A DNA stretch of 64,000 nt from NCBI RefSeq assembly GCF_000208745.1, contig NC_030851.1, forward strand, positions 9,069,024 through 9,133,023. The letters run 5' to 3'. This stretch comes from Theobroma cacao. Taxonomy: Eukaryota > Streptophyta > Magnoliopsida > Malvales > Malvaceae. The notes under the pieces are model-generated. The model was not told the origin of the DNA and ran no database searches. It saw only the letters and a program-made list of their open reading frames with translations. Both the position numbers and the translations under genes were made by a program. This document shows positions 34,920-48,391 of the stretch, piece by piece; positions within the stretch are counted from its first letter, which is position 1; every line of letters starts with the position of its first letter.

Positions 34920-36480
34920 AGTATATGACCTGTTCTTTCTTTCTAGTTTCATCATATTGCCCCAGTAGACATCCCATGGAATTCTTGTTCACAGTTAGAT
35001 ACAAAATAAGAGGTTTTCCTGCCGTTGGTGGTACCAACACCGATGGATTTGTAAGATACTCTTTGATTTTATCAAAGGCTATCTAACATTCTTCATTTCA
35101 CTCTTCTAGGTCTCGTTTTCGAAGTAGCTTGAAGATTGGATCACATTTGAGGGTGAGTTGGGATATAAATCGAGCAATGTAGTTCAACCTCCCTAAAAAT
35201 TCTTTCACTTCTTTTTGCATTTTAGGAGTTGGCAACTCTTGAATAGCTCGTATTTTATCTGGGTCCACTTCAATTCCTTTTTCACTTACTACGAATCCCA
35301 ACAATTTCTCAGAAGTAGCACCAAAAGTACATTTTGTAGGATTCAACTTAAGCTGAAATTTTCGCAATCTCTTGAACAATTTCTTGAGATTAACAGTATG
35401 ATCCCTTTCCGTACGAGATTTTGCAATCATGTCATCCACATACACCTCTATCTCCTTATGCATCATATCATGGAACAAAGTTACCATTGCCTTTTGGTAG
35501 GTGGCACCTGCATTCTTCAGTCCAAATGGCATTACTTTGTAACAAAACGTTCCCCACATGGTTACGAATGTTATTTTTTTCATGTCTTCGGGTGCCATCT
35601 TAATCTGATTGTATCTAGAAAAACCATCCATAAATGAGAATAAAGCATGTTTTGCTGTATTGTCTACAAGAGTATCGATATGTGGCAAAGGGAAACTGTT
35701 CTTCGGACTCCCTTTGTTTAAGTTCCTGTAATCAACACACATTCTAACTTTTCCACCCTTCTTAGGAACTGGGACTATATTAACTTCCCATTCAGGATAC
35801 TTAGCCACCTTCAAGAACCCAGCATCTAATTGCTTTTTTACTTATTCTTTAATCTTCAGCAACATATCTGGCTTCATCCTTCTTAATTTCTGTTTAATCG
35901 GCTTACAATCCGATTTCAAAGGTAACTTGTGTACAACAATGTCAGTATTAAGACCCGGCATGTCCGGATATGACCAAGAAAACACATCCACATACTCACG
36001 AAGCAATTCTTCTAACTTTTACCGTTCACCAGATGATAGCGAGGTACCAATGTTAATCTCTTTCCTCTCTTCCCCATTTCCCAGGTTAATTGTTTTTGTG
36101 AGTTCCTGATGAGGTAAAATCTCCTTTTCCTCCTGTTCATACAATCTCGACAAATCAGGGGGTAAGTCATAGTCATCCACTGCCTTTTCATTTTTCAATT
36201 CCTCAACGTTTGGAACTATCTCAAAATCAAAATTCAAATTGTTGTCTAGATTATCTACGTGTTCAACATTCAAAGACCTGCAAATTGGTAAAATTGGACA
36301 TATGTATGGGCAAGTATTTATTGGCTAAAAGAATAAATAAATAGGAAATATGCAAAAAGGTTGATGAACTATGAAACACATCATGCATTGTCACTTATTT
36401 AAATGATTAAAGTAACAGAAAACCCTACTTAAGCAAGAGATTACTCATAATGCCCTTGGGCATAGGCATTTAGGTAAAAT
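34920..36480 (-). pseudogene. Element E protease-reverse transcriptase region
   Basis: The minus strand first gives an acidic spacer (36273-36019). Then come VDVFSWSYPDMPGL and a 238-codon uninterrupted block (35814-35098): VPKKGGKVRMCVDYRNLN, FSFMDGFSRYNQI, TFCYKVMPFGLKNAGATYQ, YVDDMIAKS (catalytic Asp pair at 35442-35431) and LGFVVSEKGIEVDP. KKEQVIYYL follows just before the B solo LTR. This is a complete Ty3 polymerase core with its active site kept. Stops stand before and after the block. The protease itself was not clearly identified and should lie near 36300-36480. Confidence 0.9.
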
Positions 36481-38562
36481 TGTTCATTACATTTTTGAAA
36501 ACTTAAAGATGACAGGCAACTCCGTGACTGTCCAATTGGTTAGCTCATCAAACATCTGGAGAACCTGATTGACCTTTGTCGGTGTTTCAAGATGAATGGA
36601 ACCTGTGGAGCGAAAAGTCTCACACAAGTATGGAATTGTCCTTCTCTCAAGTTCTTTTCTGCCTTCTACATAAAACTCAATTACTGACAAATCCATCAAC
36701 TCTTACACCTTGCGATGAAAGCCGTCATAATTTTGAATGGAATGTCCAACAGCCCCCATATGGAACTTGCAAGAGTGAGTGAGGTCATGTCCCAATTCCT
36801 TTGTGTCTACTGGTTTTGAAGTGAAGGCATTTATTTTGAACAACGCCTCAAACACTCTATCCATTGGCGTTTGAATCTCATCGATGCTCCTTTTCACCTT
36901 TCGAGTCATCCCTTCATGTATAGTGTTCACTGTCGGCCTTCCATGGCTAGGCAAGGGATTCTCGTAGACATTTGAATTGTCTTTTTTAGCAAAATTTAAA
37001 AGTCCTACCCTAATGAGTGCTTGGACTTTATGTTTTAAGGTGGTGTAATTTTCTGTAGAGTGTCCTTGAACCCCAAAATGATAATCACATTGTGCATTCT
37101 GGTCGTACCATTTTGGAAAAGGAGGTTTGAGTGGTTCTATAGGGGTACAGGCAAGGAGTTGATTTTCAATCAACTACGGTAATAGAGCAGTGTAAGAAAT
37201 TGGGATAGGATCAAACTGGGTTTTTCCTTGAGTGGTTTTGGATCCCTTCTGAGTGTTACTAGAGTTGTCGGTCGAAGATGTGGGTTTCGATGCTGGTGTT
37301 TGTTGGAGGGCATTGGTTTGATAGGCTAGTTGTGGAGTAGGCTAATAGATATAGGGATTCTGGGCAACGTTGCCTATACTTGGATAGGAAGGTGGATATG
37401 GAGGATATGGATGGTAAAGGTTGAAATTATGGGTTTTTGGGCTGGTATAAGCAACTGCCCTTACGTCCGTTTCCTTTTTCTTGAATGTGGTCCCTCTCTT
37501 GGAGGTAGCGGTTTCGTCTCCTTTTCTTTTTCCATTCTTGATTGCCTCTTTAATTATCTCCCCTAAGAGGACTAGATCTGTAAAATTTTTGGTGGCGTTG
37601 CCAATTAATGATTCATAGAAAGGACCTTTGAGCGTATTTATAAACAATACAGTCATCTTCTTATCTGTCAAGGGTGGTTGTACTTGTGCCGCTACATCTC
37701 TCCATCTCTGGACGTATTCCTTGAAGCTCTCACTAGCCTTTTTTTTTCCATGGTCTGAAGTGATAACCGATCAGAGGCTAATTCAGCAACATGTTTGTAT
37801 TGTGCCATGAAGGCTCTAGCCAAATCCTTTCAAGTTTTGATGTGACTCCGATCAAGTTGCACATACCATCTGGCTGCCGATCCAGTTAGGCTGTCTTGAA
37901 AAAAAATGAATTAACAACTTATCATCATGTGAGTGTGCAGCCATCTTCCGGTAATACATGGTAATATGCACCATTGGGCATTTTGTCCCATCATATTTTT
38001 CAAACTCTGGCACTTTAAATTTGGGAGGGATTACCACATCGAGAACTAAGCATAACTCCACTGCATCCATGGTTCTAAACCTATCCACTCCTTCCACAGC
38101 GCGAAGGTGCTCTTCCAACAGATCGTACTTTTTTTAGACCTTTTCATTTTCTCCTACTTGTGATGAATCCATTCTTAATTTCTCTTGCTCTTTTGGATTG
38201 TCTAAATCTGGGACGTGTATTAGTTCAACAAGATTTGTCCCAAAATTCAATCCAAATTGCCCATGAGTTGGTTGATGGCTCATCGAGGGTAGCATATTGT
38301 AATAACCAGATGACGTCACCTGAGGCTGGACCCTTGGAAAAGTTTGGGAGTGGGGTGGAGTGAACTTCGGGGGATAAGGTGGATCATCCCTTGAGTTTCC
38401 AGTGTCTTGTGCCGGTGGGTTTTCTGGCAAAACTGACTCTTCTGCTACTCTTTTTCCTTTACTCAAGCCCATCATCAATTCCATCATCTTTGCTAACTGC
38501 TCTTTCATTTCTTCTTGAGCTTTTTCCATTCTATCCATTCGCTCCCTTTGTTCTTCTTCCAT
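36481..38562 (-). pseudogene. Element E gag
   Basis: The minus strand starts at 38562 with a highly charged coiled-coil-like stretch (MEEEQRERMDRMEKAQEEM...), then a Pro-rich spacer, as in Tat/Ogre gag. The frame meets a TAA at 38136-38134. Beyond it the capsid part continues (FKVPEFEKYDGTKCPMVHI, 38118-37852; LSL-type middle, 37671-37342). Near 37089 a Cys/His word (CDYHFGVQGHSTENY) recalls a zinc knuckle with its last Cys changed to Tyr. Gag would package the RNA. At least three stops or frame breaks make it defective. Confidence 0.88.
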
Positions 38563-39640
38563 GATTCTTACTCGTCAACGCGTATTATGAACACGCTGGT
38601 CACTGATTTTAGGTTGTCGGTCTATCTTGAAATCCTTATTTTTAAATCATAAACATGAATTAGATGCATTTTTGGTGCATGAATGAGATGAAAAAAATGC
38701 ACCCATTATCTTTATTTATAGGCGAAAACACTTATTATCATGAAATGGGGGTTTATGCATGTATAAATGAATGATCATGTACTAAAAGTACTTGTCACAT
38801 AACACCCATCAGCAAAGTAATTTAGTGCATAAGATATTGTTTCTTGTTGCAATTAAGGAGTCATCTTTTACATCTACTCCTTCAATGGCTGTCAGGTGAC
38901 AAATACTTTTCTTATATGCAAAATTGTGATGCAAACATGCATATGCAAAATGGAAAGAATAGCAAGTTCAAGTTAGTACAGTAATTAGGAATCCCAAAAG
39001 TAATTCTAATTAAAAAGATGAAAATAATTAGTAGCATGATACCTTCATTACTTTGCGGAGAAGAATTCAAGATAGGGGGACTATGAAAATTCCTTCATGT
39101 GTACCTAATCAGAGGGTATTCTCTCACGGGTGAAGCTCTACATAGGTAAAGGCTACTCAAGGTATTTTATATGCTAGATTTGGGTCGAAAAAAGAGCTGA
39201 AGGTTCCCAAATCGTTCCTCACTGTCGTCAACATAGACTAGTAAGGCACCCCAGTCTTCACCCATTACAGGCTTCAAATGGACTAGATTCGATCTGAGTG
39301 AGAGTTTCACTAGCCCATACAGAGGTTATCACATCACGAGAGCGTAGCTACTTAACCCCCTCCTAATTAAGGACGAAGCCTAGGTAGAAGGCTTATGCAT
39401 GAATGCAAAAAGTGTCATGTTTGTGAAGGACTATATTGATTTTGGACCAACAATCTCACATCCCTATATCCTAAATTCCCCGGCAATTATTAAATGGCAA
39501 CAATAATAGCAAAACAACAAATGCAACAAATAAAGGTAAATGCTCGAGGTTAAGGAAAACACTAAATTATTTAAGGCCTAGGATAACTTATGATTAATTA
39601 ATGGCTTGACTCTCTATTGTCCTTAGTGGAGTCGCTAATC
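38563..39640 (-). other. Element E leader and primer-binding site
   Basis: The minus strand immediately after the 5' LTR reads GATTAGCGACTCCACTAAGG. The GCGACTCCACT part (39636-39618) fits the Arg-tRNA-type primer site of Tat/Ogre elements (consensus TGGCGACTCCACTGGGGA) with three changes. The remaining leader up to gag has no coding signal. Confidence 0.75.
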
Positions 39641-41841
39641 TGTCGTAACGTGCCGGGTCCGGGAACCCATCCTTTAGATGCGGGCAAAAATCGAAATATC
39701 TTGGAGTCGTCACAAATCTCTTTTTTATTTAGGTGTGATTGGCCACCTATTAACCCGATACTAATCAACGAAGTCTTAAATTAATTTTACGTCTATCGAA
39801 AGAACGAAAACTGATCTACATTTTTTTTTAGATGGGTTCGGGAGTGCAGTTACGCACTGAGAAAGCTTAGCACCTCCGTGGCGCCTGTTCCACGAACGAT
39901 ACCATTTAATCTTAAGTTATCCTATTGCAGCGTACCCTTGATTTTATTCTTATGTTTCCTTAATCCTTACTTATTAATTAATTCTTTATTATGTCAATTG
40001 ATTGAGTCTTTTATTTGGTTTCACGGATGCACGTGATGCAATCGTAAAAATGATGTCATGATTTATTCAATTTTAAATAATGAGAGTGACAATCTTTTAT
40101 TAGAAAATCATCCGTAAACCATCCCAATTCTTTGGTTAAGTCTCGAAGTTTTTCTCACCTAGGGATATCCTCGAAAGAACTCGTCTCTACGAGCTATTTG
40201 AGGGAATCCCATCATCGGAATTCTCACCCTAACAACAAAATAAATGTGGTATGCTATGACAGGATAAAAAAGATGATATCTATATGAACGCGTTTATTAA
40301 TTTAGTTGGTTCATTACTCACACAATAATATGTTTAATAATTTAGGGTGATTTATTACTTTATTTATATATTTATTATTAGTTATGATTTTTTTAATGTA
40401 TATTATTTTTTACAATGATTATTTGAGTTAAAGGGTATTATAGTATAGAATTCGAATTCATCCCGACGCTTTGGTGAGAATTCATCCCGAACTTCATATA
40501 AATTTATTTTTAAATATATATTATTTTTTAACAACGATTATTTGAGTTAATGAATATTAGAGTATGGAGTTTAGACTTATCCCGGCACTTCAGTAAACAT
40601 TCATCTCGAACTCCGCACTTAAGAAATTCACTTGAAGAAGGCAACTCTTTATTCTTTTTAGGTGAAATTCTATCATCGAATCACTCAAAATAATCATTTC
40701 ATTTTTATAATAATTGTATTTACATCATGTATTTTTTATTTATTATATAATTAATTTATTCTTATTAGATATATTTTCTCTTCTATTTATTTAATTCCTT
40801 TCTATGTGGTTATATGTTTTATTATTATTATCTTACTTGGTCTATTTTTTATGACTCATAGTATTTCAAAGTTTTATCTTGTGCTTATAACACATATGTG
40901 TAAATATATTAATAAAATGGAAACTATCGCATAATTTCTAAACAAAGGGAAAAATCATAAACATGCAAATCAAAAAATGCCAAGCCTAAGAACAAGTCCA
41001 ATCAACATTTAAGGAAAAGGTCCATTACCTAACGGGCCAAAACAAGCCCAAAGACCTTTGGTTTGATGGGTTCGGACCAAATGCCCAAAAGCTGAATTTT
41101 CCAAGTAAGCTACAAGCTTACTCTAGCTCCAAAGGGGCAGCACCGGTCTGCTCCACTTTCAGGTGCCTAACCCTTGTGAAACGCACTGTATGGTGCAATG
41201 AAGTTAAGTTTGCTATTGCTGCACTGCTTGGGAGAAAAAAAAAAAGCCCTCTTCAGCCAATGTGACGTCGTTTGGAAGCTCTCCTTCTAATTATATAAAC
41301 TCATTTTTTTTATTTTTTATTTTACTTTTCTTCTTCCTCTTTCCCTTCTAAAATCAACCCCCTTTCTTTAAAAAGCTTCCACTTTTCTGCTTCTTCTCCA
41401 GCTCTCTCTCACCATAGTTTTAGGTTCCAAACTCTACTCATTCTCCCACTCTCCATTTTTACCGATCTCTTTCTATCTTTTTCACCGGTAGCAAACACCT
41501 ATCCTTTCTCTCTTTTCAGCTACCCAAAAAGCCTCCCCCTTTCAGCCTACTACCGACCACTTTCTAAGAGCTGGATTGTCCAAAAATTTTGACAATCCAG
41601 TGATGAAATCATGCTCTTCTGATCCTGATTTCACAAGGCTCGGGCATAAATGGGGGACTAATTTTTGGAGGTAAATATTCCCCAAAATCTGGCTACTTTC
41701 CAGGGGACTTAAGTGTCCCGTAATGACGTACCAGAGAGGGGGGGCTGAGTACACGCTCAGTCTTCTCCCTATTTTTTCTCTTTCCTTTTTTATTATTATT
41801 TTTTCATTTTTATTTTTATTTTTGGTTGATGGGTGTCTACA
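39641..41841 (-). repeat. Element E 5' LTR (2201 bp)
   Basis: Partner of 26128-28326. Differences are scattered single bases (for example GGTTTGGGAACTT in the left copy, GGTCCGGGAACCC here) and short indels in A/T runs. No large rearrangement separates the two copies. Confidence 0.95.
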
Positions 41842-42189
41842 CTAATGTCATAAAGTGGCTTGGGCCAAGGAAATGTGGATTGGTAAACAGGCCTAAAGCA
41901 ATCAAAGTAATATGAAACAGATCAATTACATTAAACATAAGCTAATAAGGGATTAAAACTAAATTAGCTCAAGAGTATTCTAAAAACCATAAGAACAACA
42001 AATGAACAAAATAGACAGAAAAGGGAAAAAGGAAAAAATCGGGAGAGAATGGAATAGCTCAGCAAAGTGCGAACACACCTTGCCAAGGGAGTTACCTTGC
42101 TAGATGTGAATTTTTCGCATCTAGCAATAGCCCTCCGATGCTGGGGGTTGTCTCTGTGGCTACATCCCCAGCATCTAGGGTAGATATAT

Positions 42190-45137
42190 TGTCAAGCCTG
42201 ACTCGACAATATGTTTATTATGCCAGTCTTACATAAGAATGCATGTTTGCTTACTTGGGTACATTGAAAATCGTTAAAGGACGGTATTGTACCAAATGGT
42301 ACAATTAAGTTGAATTAAGCCTCGAACTAGTCTGAATAGAGATTTTAAGATGAAATTGAGAATTTTAAAATCTCAAAATGACTTAAAATAGTGATTTGGA
42401 GTTCGAAGACCGATTTGGAGTCAAATTAGAATTTTCATGATCTAGGGGCAAAATGGTCATTTTGCCATCCGAGGTTAAAATTGGAATGTTGGAAGAAGTT
42501 TTTGATCAAGATTGACTATTTAGAACATAATTTGAGTTTGAGAAGTGAAAAATTTTAATTCTGGCATATTTTTCGAGCATAGGGTTAAAATAGTCATTTT
42601 GCCATCCAAGGGCAAAATTGTAATTTTGCACCACCCAACATTTGTCCAGCACATGGATTTTACCCAATATTATCATGGATAATTGAGGAAATTTAAGTGG
42701 TGGAGAGAGATTGCTTAATGGCTAAGTATGACACAGATTAATGGAATGGTGACATGTGTCAAATTCTTATCCATTTATTATTTCCTTATAAATTAGCACA
42801 AAATCAGCCTATTTCTCATTCATGTGGCCGGCCAAAGAAGAACAAAGGAAGAAAAGAAAAAACAAGAACCCTAGGTGGAGAATTTCAAGAGAAAAAGTGT
42901 GAAAAATCAAGGAAAACAAGTGAAAAAGGTAGGATTTCTTAATTTAAACTTGAAATCTATTTTCCTTAAACATTTCTCCTTATTTTTCATGGTTAAATTT
43001 CATGTTTTCATGGTGAATTCATGGCTAGCCGAATGGGTATGGAGAGAGAATGATGTTGGATTGATTTGATTTCAAGTTATGTTAGTGTTTTTAGTTAGTT
43101 TACCATGTCTATAAGCAAAACAACAAGAAAATAATTCATTTTCCCCATCACCCATCAATGGCCGAAGCTACCTTGTATTGAGGGAGGATGAATTTGATTT
43201 TTTATTTTAAGAGAATTGGTTAGAAAATGATGAATTATGGTGTGAAAAAGTAGTAGGAAAAATCACGATGTTCATGCACCATTATTGACCAAAAATTCTA
43301 ACAAGAAAAGTGAAGATGGTTTTGCCAAATTTTAGGTTATTTGAATTGTGTTTGGTGAATTAAGGTATTGGAAAAGAAATGGAGCAATTTGGAGCTAAAT
43401 TGAACGCGTTGACCAATTAATTGGGTGATAAGACGAATTAGGCCAATACTTGGTTTAGATGGTTACCTGTGTATTTTGCATTACATATCATGCATTAGTA
43501 GTCTAAATTAGTTTAATTTCGATTTAGTACCAATGTAGTAAGTTTCTCGATTTTGTACTATGTCAAGGTGGTGAGTCATCCGATAAAGGTAAGGAAATTG
43601 CATTCGAGGACCATAGTTAGAATACTTCAAAAATCCGCACTCTAGACATTGTGAGTAACCTTACTATCGTCTTAATTATCTAGAGTGGTTTTTATCCGAT
43701 TTTGTGATTTTATGGAAAATGAGTTTAAATGGTAAATTTTTAGGTTTTATAAACAAAAAATGTGTTTAAATAAAATGATTTTATAAATTATCTTGAAATT
43801 GAATGATGGCTTTGCAAATAGAGTAATTGGAGACCATTTGATGTATTGTGAATTATATGGTTCTAATTGATTGGCTTATGACAATATTGGCATGAATTGT
43901 TGAATTGGTATTTGTGTTGAAATGTATAAACTGTTGTTTGCCTTGATAAGCTGGATAATGATAAAATTGTCATATCATGTTGTTGAATTTTTATTGTATG
44001 GTGGGTTTAGCTTGCTGCAGTGGGCTGGTTCTGTGGACCAACTTATTAGAGGGGCACATAACCTGGTCATATATATGTACCTCGATTGAAGAGGCGCGTA
44101 GGGTAACTCCTGAGGTCAAACTTTAGAGTTCACTTCAGGTCAAACCACCACGTGAGGGGGAACTCAGCCAACGCTAAGGAACGACTATGTTTTCAAAATA
44201 AAAACATGATTTATGCGTACATGACTTTTTAACAGCCTTGGCGGACTCGGTTGGGATAGCCCTCGATCAAGGCATCCCTGATAACTGGGTATGAGAATGA
44301 TTTTGACACGAGCCAAAGTTTTAAGAAATTCATAAGCCATGTTGATTACTCGATTTATATGAATTGATTTTATTTGGTTGAAACAAGTTGAAAGGTGATG
44401 AATTTCAGTATGTTAAACTGTTTTATTTGTGTCCATTTACTCGGCTTTAGATATTTTAGATGGTATTTGTTTACTCACTGGGATTATATAATCTCACCAC
44501 CTTTCTTTTCACCCTTTTCAGGCTCAGGATAGTCGGCAGATAGCTCACTTTGTTGAGGGCTACAATTGGACTTGCATCCTAAAAAACTGTAAGTTTACTG
44601 CTTTTAATACTTTTGGTCGTTCGTGGGCCCATTTGTTACTGTAAATTAAATTAAATACTCCGGCTTACTGTATTACAATATATATGAATTTATTTTGCTT
44701 TTACACTGGAAAAATTATTTATACAGTGTTATAAAAATATTATTTTATGAGAAAATTGAATATTTTATTTAATATTTTTATTTTATTCTAATAGTCATAA
44801 TTTCATTTTAAACGAATGTTTTAGACATCCAAATTTATTTTTGATTATGAAATATGTGTTTTACACCCGTATACTACATTATTAGCTAGTTTCAAAATTT
44901 TCAAGAAAAAATGACCAAAATGCCCCTATGAGAAAAAAATTATTTTTTTCTATTGTTTTGATTTGAAAAATATTTATAATGTCTCAAAACATAATTTTAG
45001 TGACTAATACTCACAGGGGAAGCGAGAAAAACTGATGTTAAGCCTTGCGAGGTTTCGATTGATATTTCGAGTAATGAATGTCTATCAGGACGTCGTGGCA
45101 GTTGTCATGGGCTCGATGGGAGTTCCGGATCGTGACA
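42190..45137. mobile_element. Solo LTR of family B (copy 2)
   Basis: TGTCAAGCCTGACT...GGATCGTGACA, 2948 bp, flanked by a perfect TATAT duplication (42185-42189 and 45138-45142). It is inserted in the C LTR. It is collinear with copy 1 along its whole length but clearly diverged, so the two are independent insertions, each later reduced to a solo LTR. Confidence 0.93.
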
Positions 45138-46007
45138 TATATAATCGCCCTCTTTGCTGAAAATAGCGGCAGCATCTCTAAAAAATCCTAGAAAAACCCT
45201 AACAATTAGAGAGAAAAACCTAGCCACAGCAAAACCAAAGAAAAAATGAAGAAATACCTTTGGAAATCTAGCAGACAAAATAATAATTAGAAAAAAAAAC
45301 AAAAAAATAAAAAAAGAGAGTGTTGGAAGAGTAATAGAAAAATGAAAATAGGAAAAAGGGTAAGTTAGTTTTTTTTCGATTTTCCTCTTTTCTTTTTGTT
45401 TGGAGAGTTTAGGGTTTCATAATTGGTTTTTTAAAGGGGGGTAGATCAAAGGTTGAAAAGGGAATGGTAAATAGGAAAAGAGTTGAAAGGCTTGGGTTTC
45501 ACTTTTTCGGTCATCAGTGGAGAAAAAGAGAAGAAAGGTTGTAGTTTTTGAGGGTTTAGAGAGAAGTGGGAGGAACGACATTTAGAGAAAAAAATTGAGT
45601 GGAGAAATGGGAAGAGAGGAAAGAAAAGAAGTTTATATCCTACTGTTAGGTAAGGATAAAATGGCTCCATTTTGAAGAGATTAGATTTGTTCCAAACGAC
45701 GTAGCTTTTAAGGTTGGAATGGTGGTGGTTTAAGCACCAAAACGGTGCACTTTGGGAGCAAGATCCGCAAGCCGTAGAGAAACGAGTCGATTGAAGCGGG
45801 CTGGCTGTTTGGGTCAATTTGGCCCATAAAGGTAAACCATTTACCATTTTTCTCATATCTGTTGTGATTTGGGCTGGTTCATTTTGTTAGTCCTTAGGAT
45901 TATTGTTTAATTATGTAGGATTAGGATTAGATTATTTTAGCATAATGTTCTAAAAATTCTAAGATATTATTTTTAGGTTTAGGAAAAAAATACCAAAAGA
46001 AAAGTAT

Positions 46008-46010
<3 letters not shown>

Positions 46011-46082
<72 letters not shown>
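46011..46082. repeat. (AC)n(AT)n compound microsatellite
   Basis: An uninterrupted AC run (46011-46048) passes directly into an AT run (46049-46082), within the C LTR. A single N at 47049 sits beside another AT run (about 47061-47092). Confidence 0.97.
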
Positions 46083-46088
<6 letters not shown>

Positions 46089-47053
46089 TAATAATAATAA
46101 AAATGTTTAGGTATGAAATGAATTTAAATGTAGGAGAATATTTACTTAAGGGTATTTAAACTTAGATAAATGAAGCATATATGCAAAACAAAAAATAAAT
46201 TGCTTAATGAAATATTTTTCAAGATAGATAGATAGATAAATAAAAATATATAAAAATATAAATGAATGAAGCAAATAGGTGATTGGTTAAAAAATATATA
46301 TACAGATTAAATTAAGTAAAAAAATTAGAAATTATTGAGTTGTTGGTGGGGTATACTTGGGTGAAAATATATAAAGGAATATGTAGAATATGTATATACA
46401 TTGGATTATAAAAATATGTTTAGTGAATGAGCATAAAAAAAAAGGAAGAAAGAAATACTTAATATTTAATATTAAAAGATAGTAAAGTTAGTCAAATAAT
46501 TATAATAACATATGCATTAGAATCAACCTTAGAAAATTGAATCCTAAGACACCATAAAATTAATTATAAGAATAATGTATAAATTGTACCGATGATGGTA
46601 TGTTCATCCGAAACGCGAGGAGTTGCAATTCTGGATGAATTTTTCCTAAGCCTAAGATCCAAATTAAGACTCCATTAGTACGATGGGAGTGTCTCAATTT
46701 TAAAATTATGAGATTTCTAAGTTTAAATAAACTAAAATTATTATATAATAATTTAGTCAAAATATAAATACAAATATAATAAATAGAAAAGAATAGATGA
46801 CATTTACTCATTTAAGTTGTCAAAAGATAAATATAAAATTGTAAAAATAATAATACTCATGACAATAAATAAATAGATAAATAAGTGAAATATTCAATGA
46901 TGGGAAATTCATAATAATGAATATGTTTAAAGTATAAAAGTTAAATATTTAGTTATGTAAAATATATATAGTGATAAATTTATAAGTGTTATAAAAAGGG
47001 AATAGGATAGATAATAAAAAGAGAAAAAAATGGAATATAAATATATATNAATC

Positions 47054-47097
<44 letters not shown>

Positions 47098-48079
47098 TGA
47101 AATAAGATATCTTGCTTAAAGGCTATAGAGTTTGAGTAAAATGAAAATTTATATAGTAAAATAGATATATTCTAAATAACATAGAAAAATATATGATTCA
47201 TAATATATATATTTATAACAAGAAACGATAAAAAAGGAAAACCTTAAAGAAATAGCAAAGAAGATATAGAAGGACTTAGAAACAAAATAATAGATTTCAT
47301 AAGCATATTACACATCACTATTGCATCGTAAATGTCATGGCATGTAAATATTTATGTAAATGAGTATAAGTCCAGATGATGAGAGTTTCCTAAGGATCTT
47401 GCGAAGGTGAGTTTCTGTCAAAAAATTCTCTAGATGAAAGGATATGCTCGGGTCCCACCAGTACGATGGGAGGGTTCGTGAAATATCTTTAATAAAAAGG
47501 CTTTTACTCGTAAAAGGTTTGCATTATGAAAACACTATTGTTTCTTAAACGCGTACGATAACTCCGAGAATGAGATTTATTCGTCAAATTTGCAAAGGCA
47601 AGTTTCCTGAATAATTTTCTAGGTGAGAGAATATCCCTGGATCCCACCAGTATGATGGGCAGATCTTGGAAGTATTCTCAATAAAAGCTTTTTTGTCTAT
47701 ACACGTCACACCCGTAAAGTCAAATAAAATATTTTAATAAAATAAAGGATAAAATAAATGAATAATAACTAAGGAAACATAATAAAATTAAGAATTAAGG
47801 CTCCAATATGATAATCTACAATCAAATGGTATCGCTCATGGAACGGACGTCACGGGGTGATAATCCTTTCACGAGCGTAACCGTACTCCCAAACCCAATC
47901 TTAAAAATTGTAGATCAGTTTAAAATTCTCTCGACGGACTTAAAATCAATTTAAGACCTCATTGATTAGAATTGAGTTAATAGGTGGCTAGTCACACCTA
48001 GGAAAAAGATTGGTGGCGAGTCCTAGTTTTTTTTCATTTCTAACGGTTGGGTTCTCGGACCCTCACGTCACGACAATTA

Positions 48080-48391
48080 TGAATGGCACCTCTCTATTTG
48101 GGAAACTTAAATGCTTCATTGAAAGTGTGAGGTTCACAAGTGGTAATTAAAGAACTAAGAAAAAATATGTTTATGAGTAAAATAATGATAAAACAAAGTG
48201 TAAGAAAAAGGAAAAAAGTACTTGTAGGTGTTGGCCAAAAAAATGGTGAATATGTGGCACTAGAACTATGATAATATTGTAAGTGGGAAAATATGGTATG
48301 AGTATGGGATTAGTATACTTACGGTTGAAGACAAAATATGGTATTAGTATTACAACACTGCTAGTTTCCAAGTTTCTTGTGACATTGAGGC
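48080..48391 (-). pseudogene. copia-2 linker before reverse transcriptase
   Basis: The minus strand gives a Ser/Pro/Tyr-poor variable stretch and then EPHTFNEAFKFP, the usual start of the Copia polymerase region ('...EP..F.EA...P.W..AM'). The reading continues across the composite insertion into 24654. Its left edge, at 48391, is where copia-3 begins. Confidence 0.65.

Larger units (their letters stand above)
26128..41841 (-). mobile_element. Tat/Ogre-like Ty3 retrotransposon 'E'
   Basis: Two long direct repeats (26128-28326 and 39641-41841, TGTYGTAACG...TGTCTACA) flank a minus-strand interior. In order it holds a primer-binding site, gag, protease region, reverse transcriptase, RNase H and integrase, which is Ty3/Gypsy order. 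The target duplication CTAAT is perfect (26123-26127 and 41842-41846). LTRs of about 2.2 kb, an Arg-tRNA-type primer site and a long 3' region with tandem repeats point to the Tat/Ogre branch. The LTRs look close to each other, so insertion was fairly recent, but gag and pol carry stops and a solo LTR interrupts pol (31971-34914). Confidence 0.95.
25939..48075 (+). mobile_element. Tat-type LTR 'C', split by two insertions
   Basis: The left end TGTAGACACTATAATTTT (25939) and right end CCTCACGTCACGACA (48075) match the ends of the solo C LTR at 49911-52644. The right 750 bases also share the CCCACCAGTAYGATGGG and ATGTCATGGCATGTA blocks with it. The C sequence itself is 25939-26127, 41842-42189 and 45138-48075, about 3.5 kb once the insertions are removed. 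No gag/pol of this family is seen. Its flanks do not form a target duplication (ACCTC left, ATTAT right). The left 350 bases match the solo copy poorly, so the left end is less certain. Confidence 0.65.

Noticed and set aside
35215..35637. 140-codon plus-strand frame
   Set aside because: Antisense shadow of the element E reverse transcriptase.
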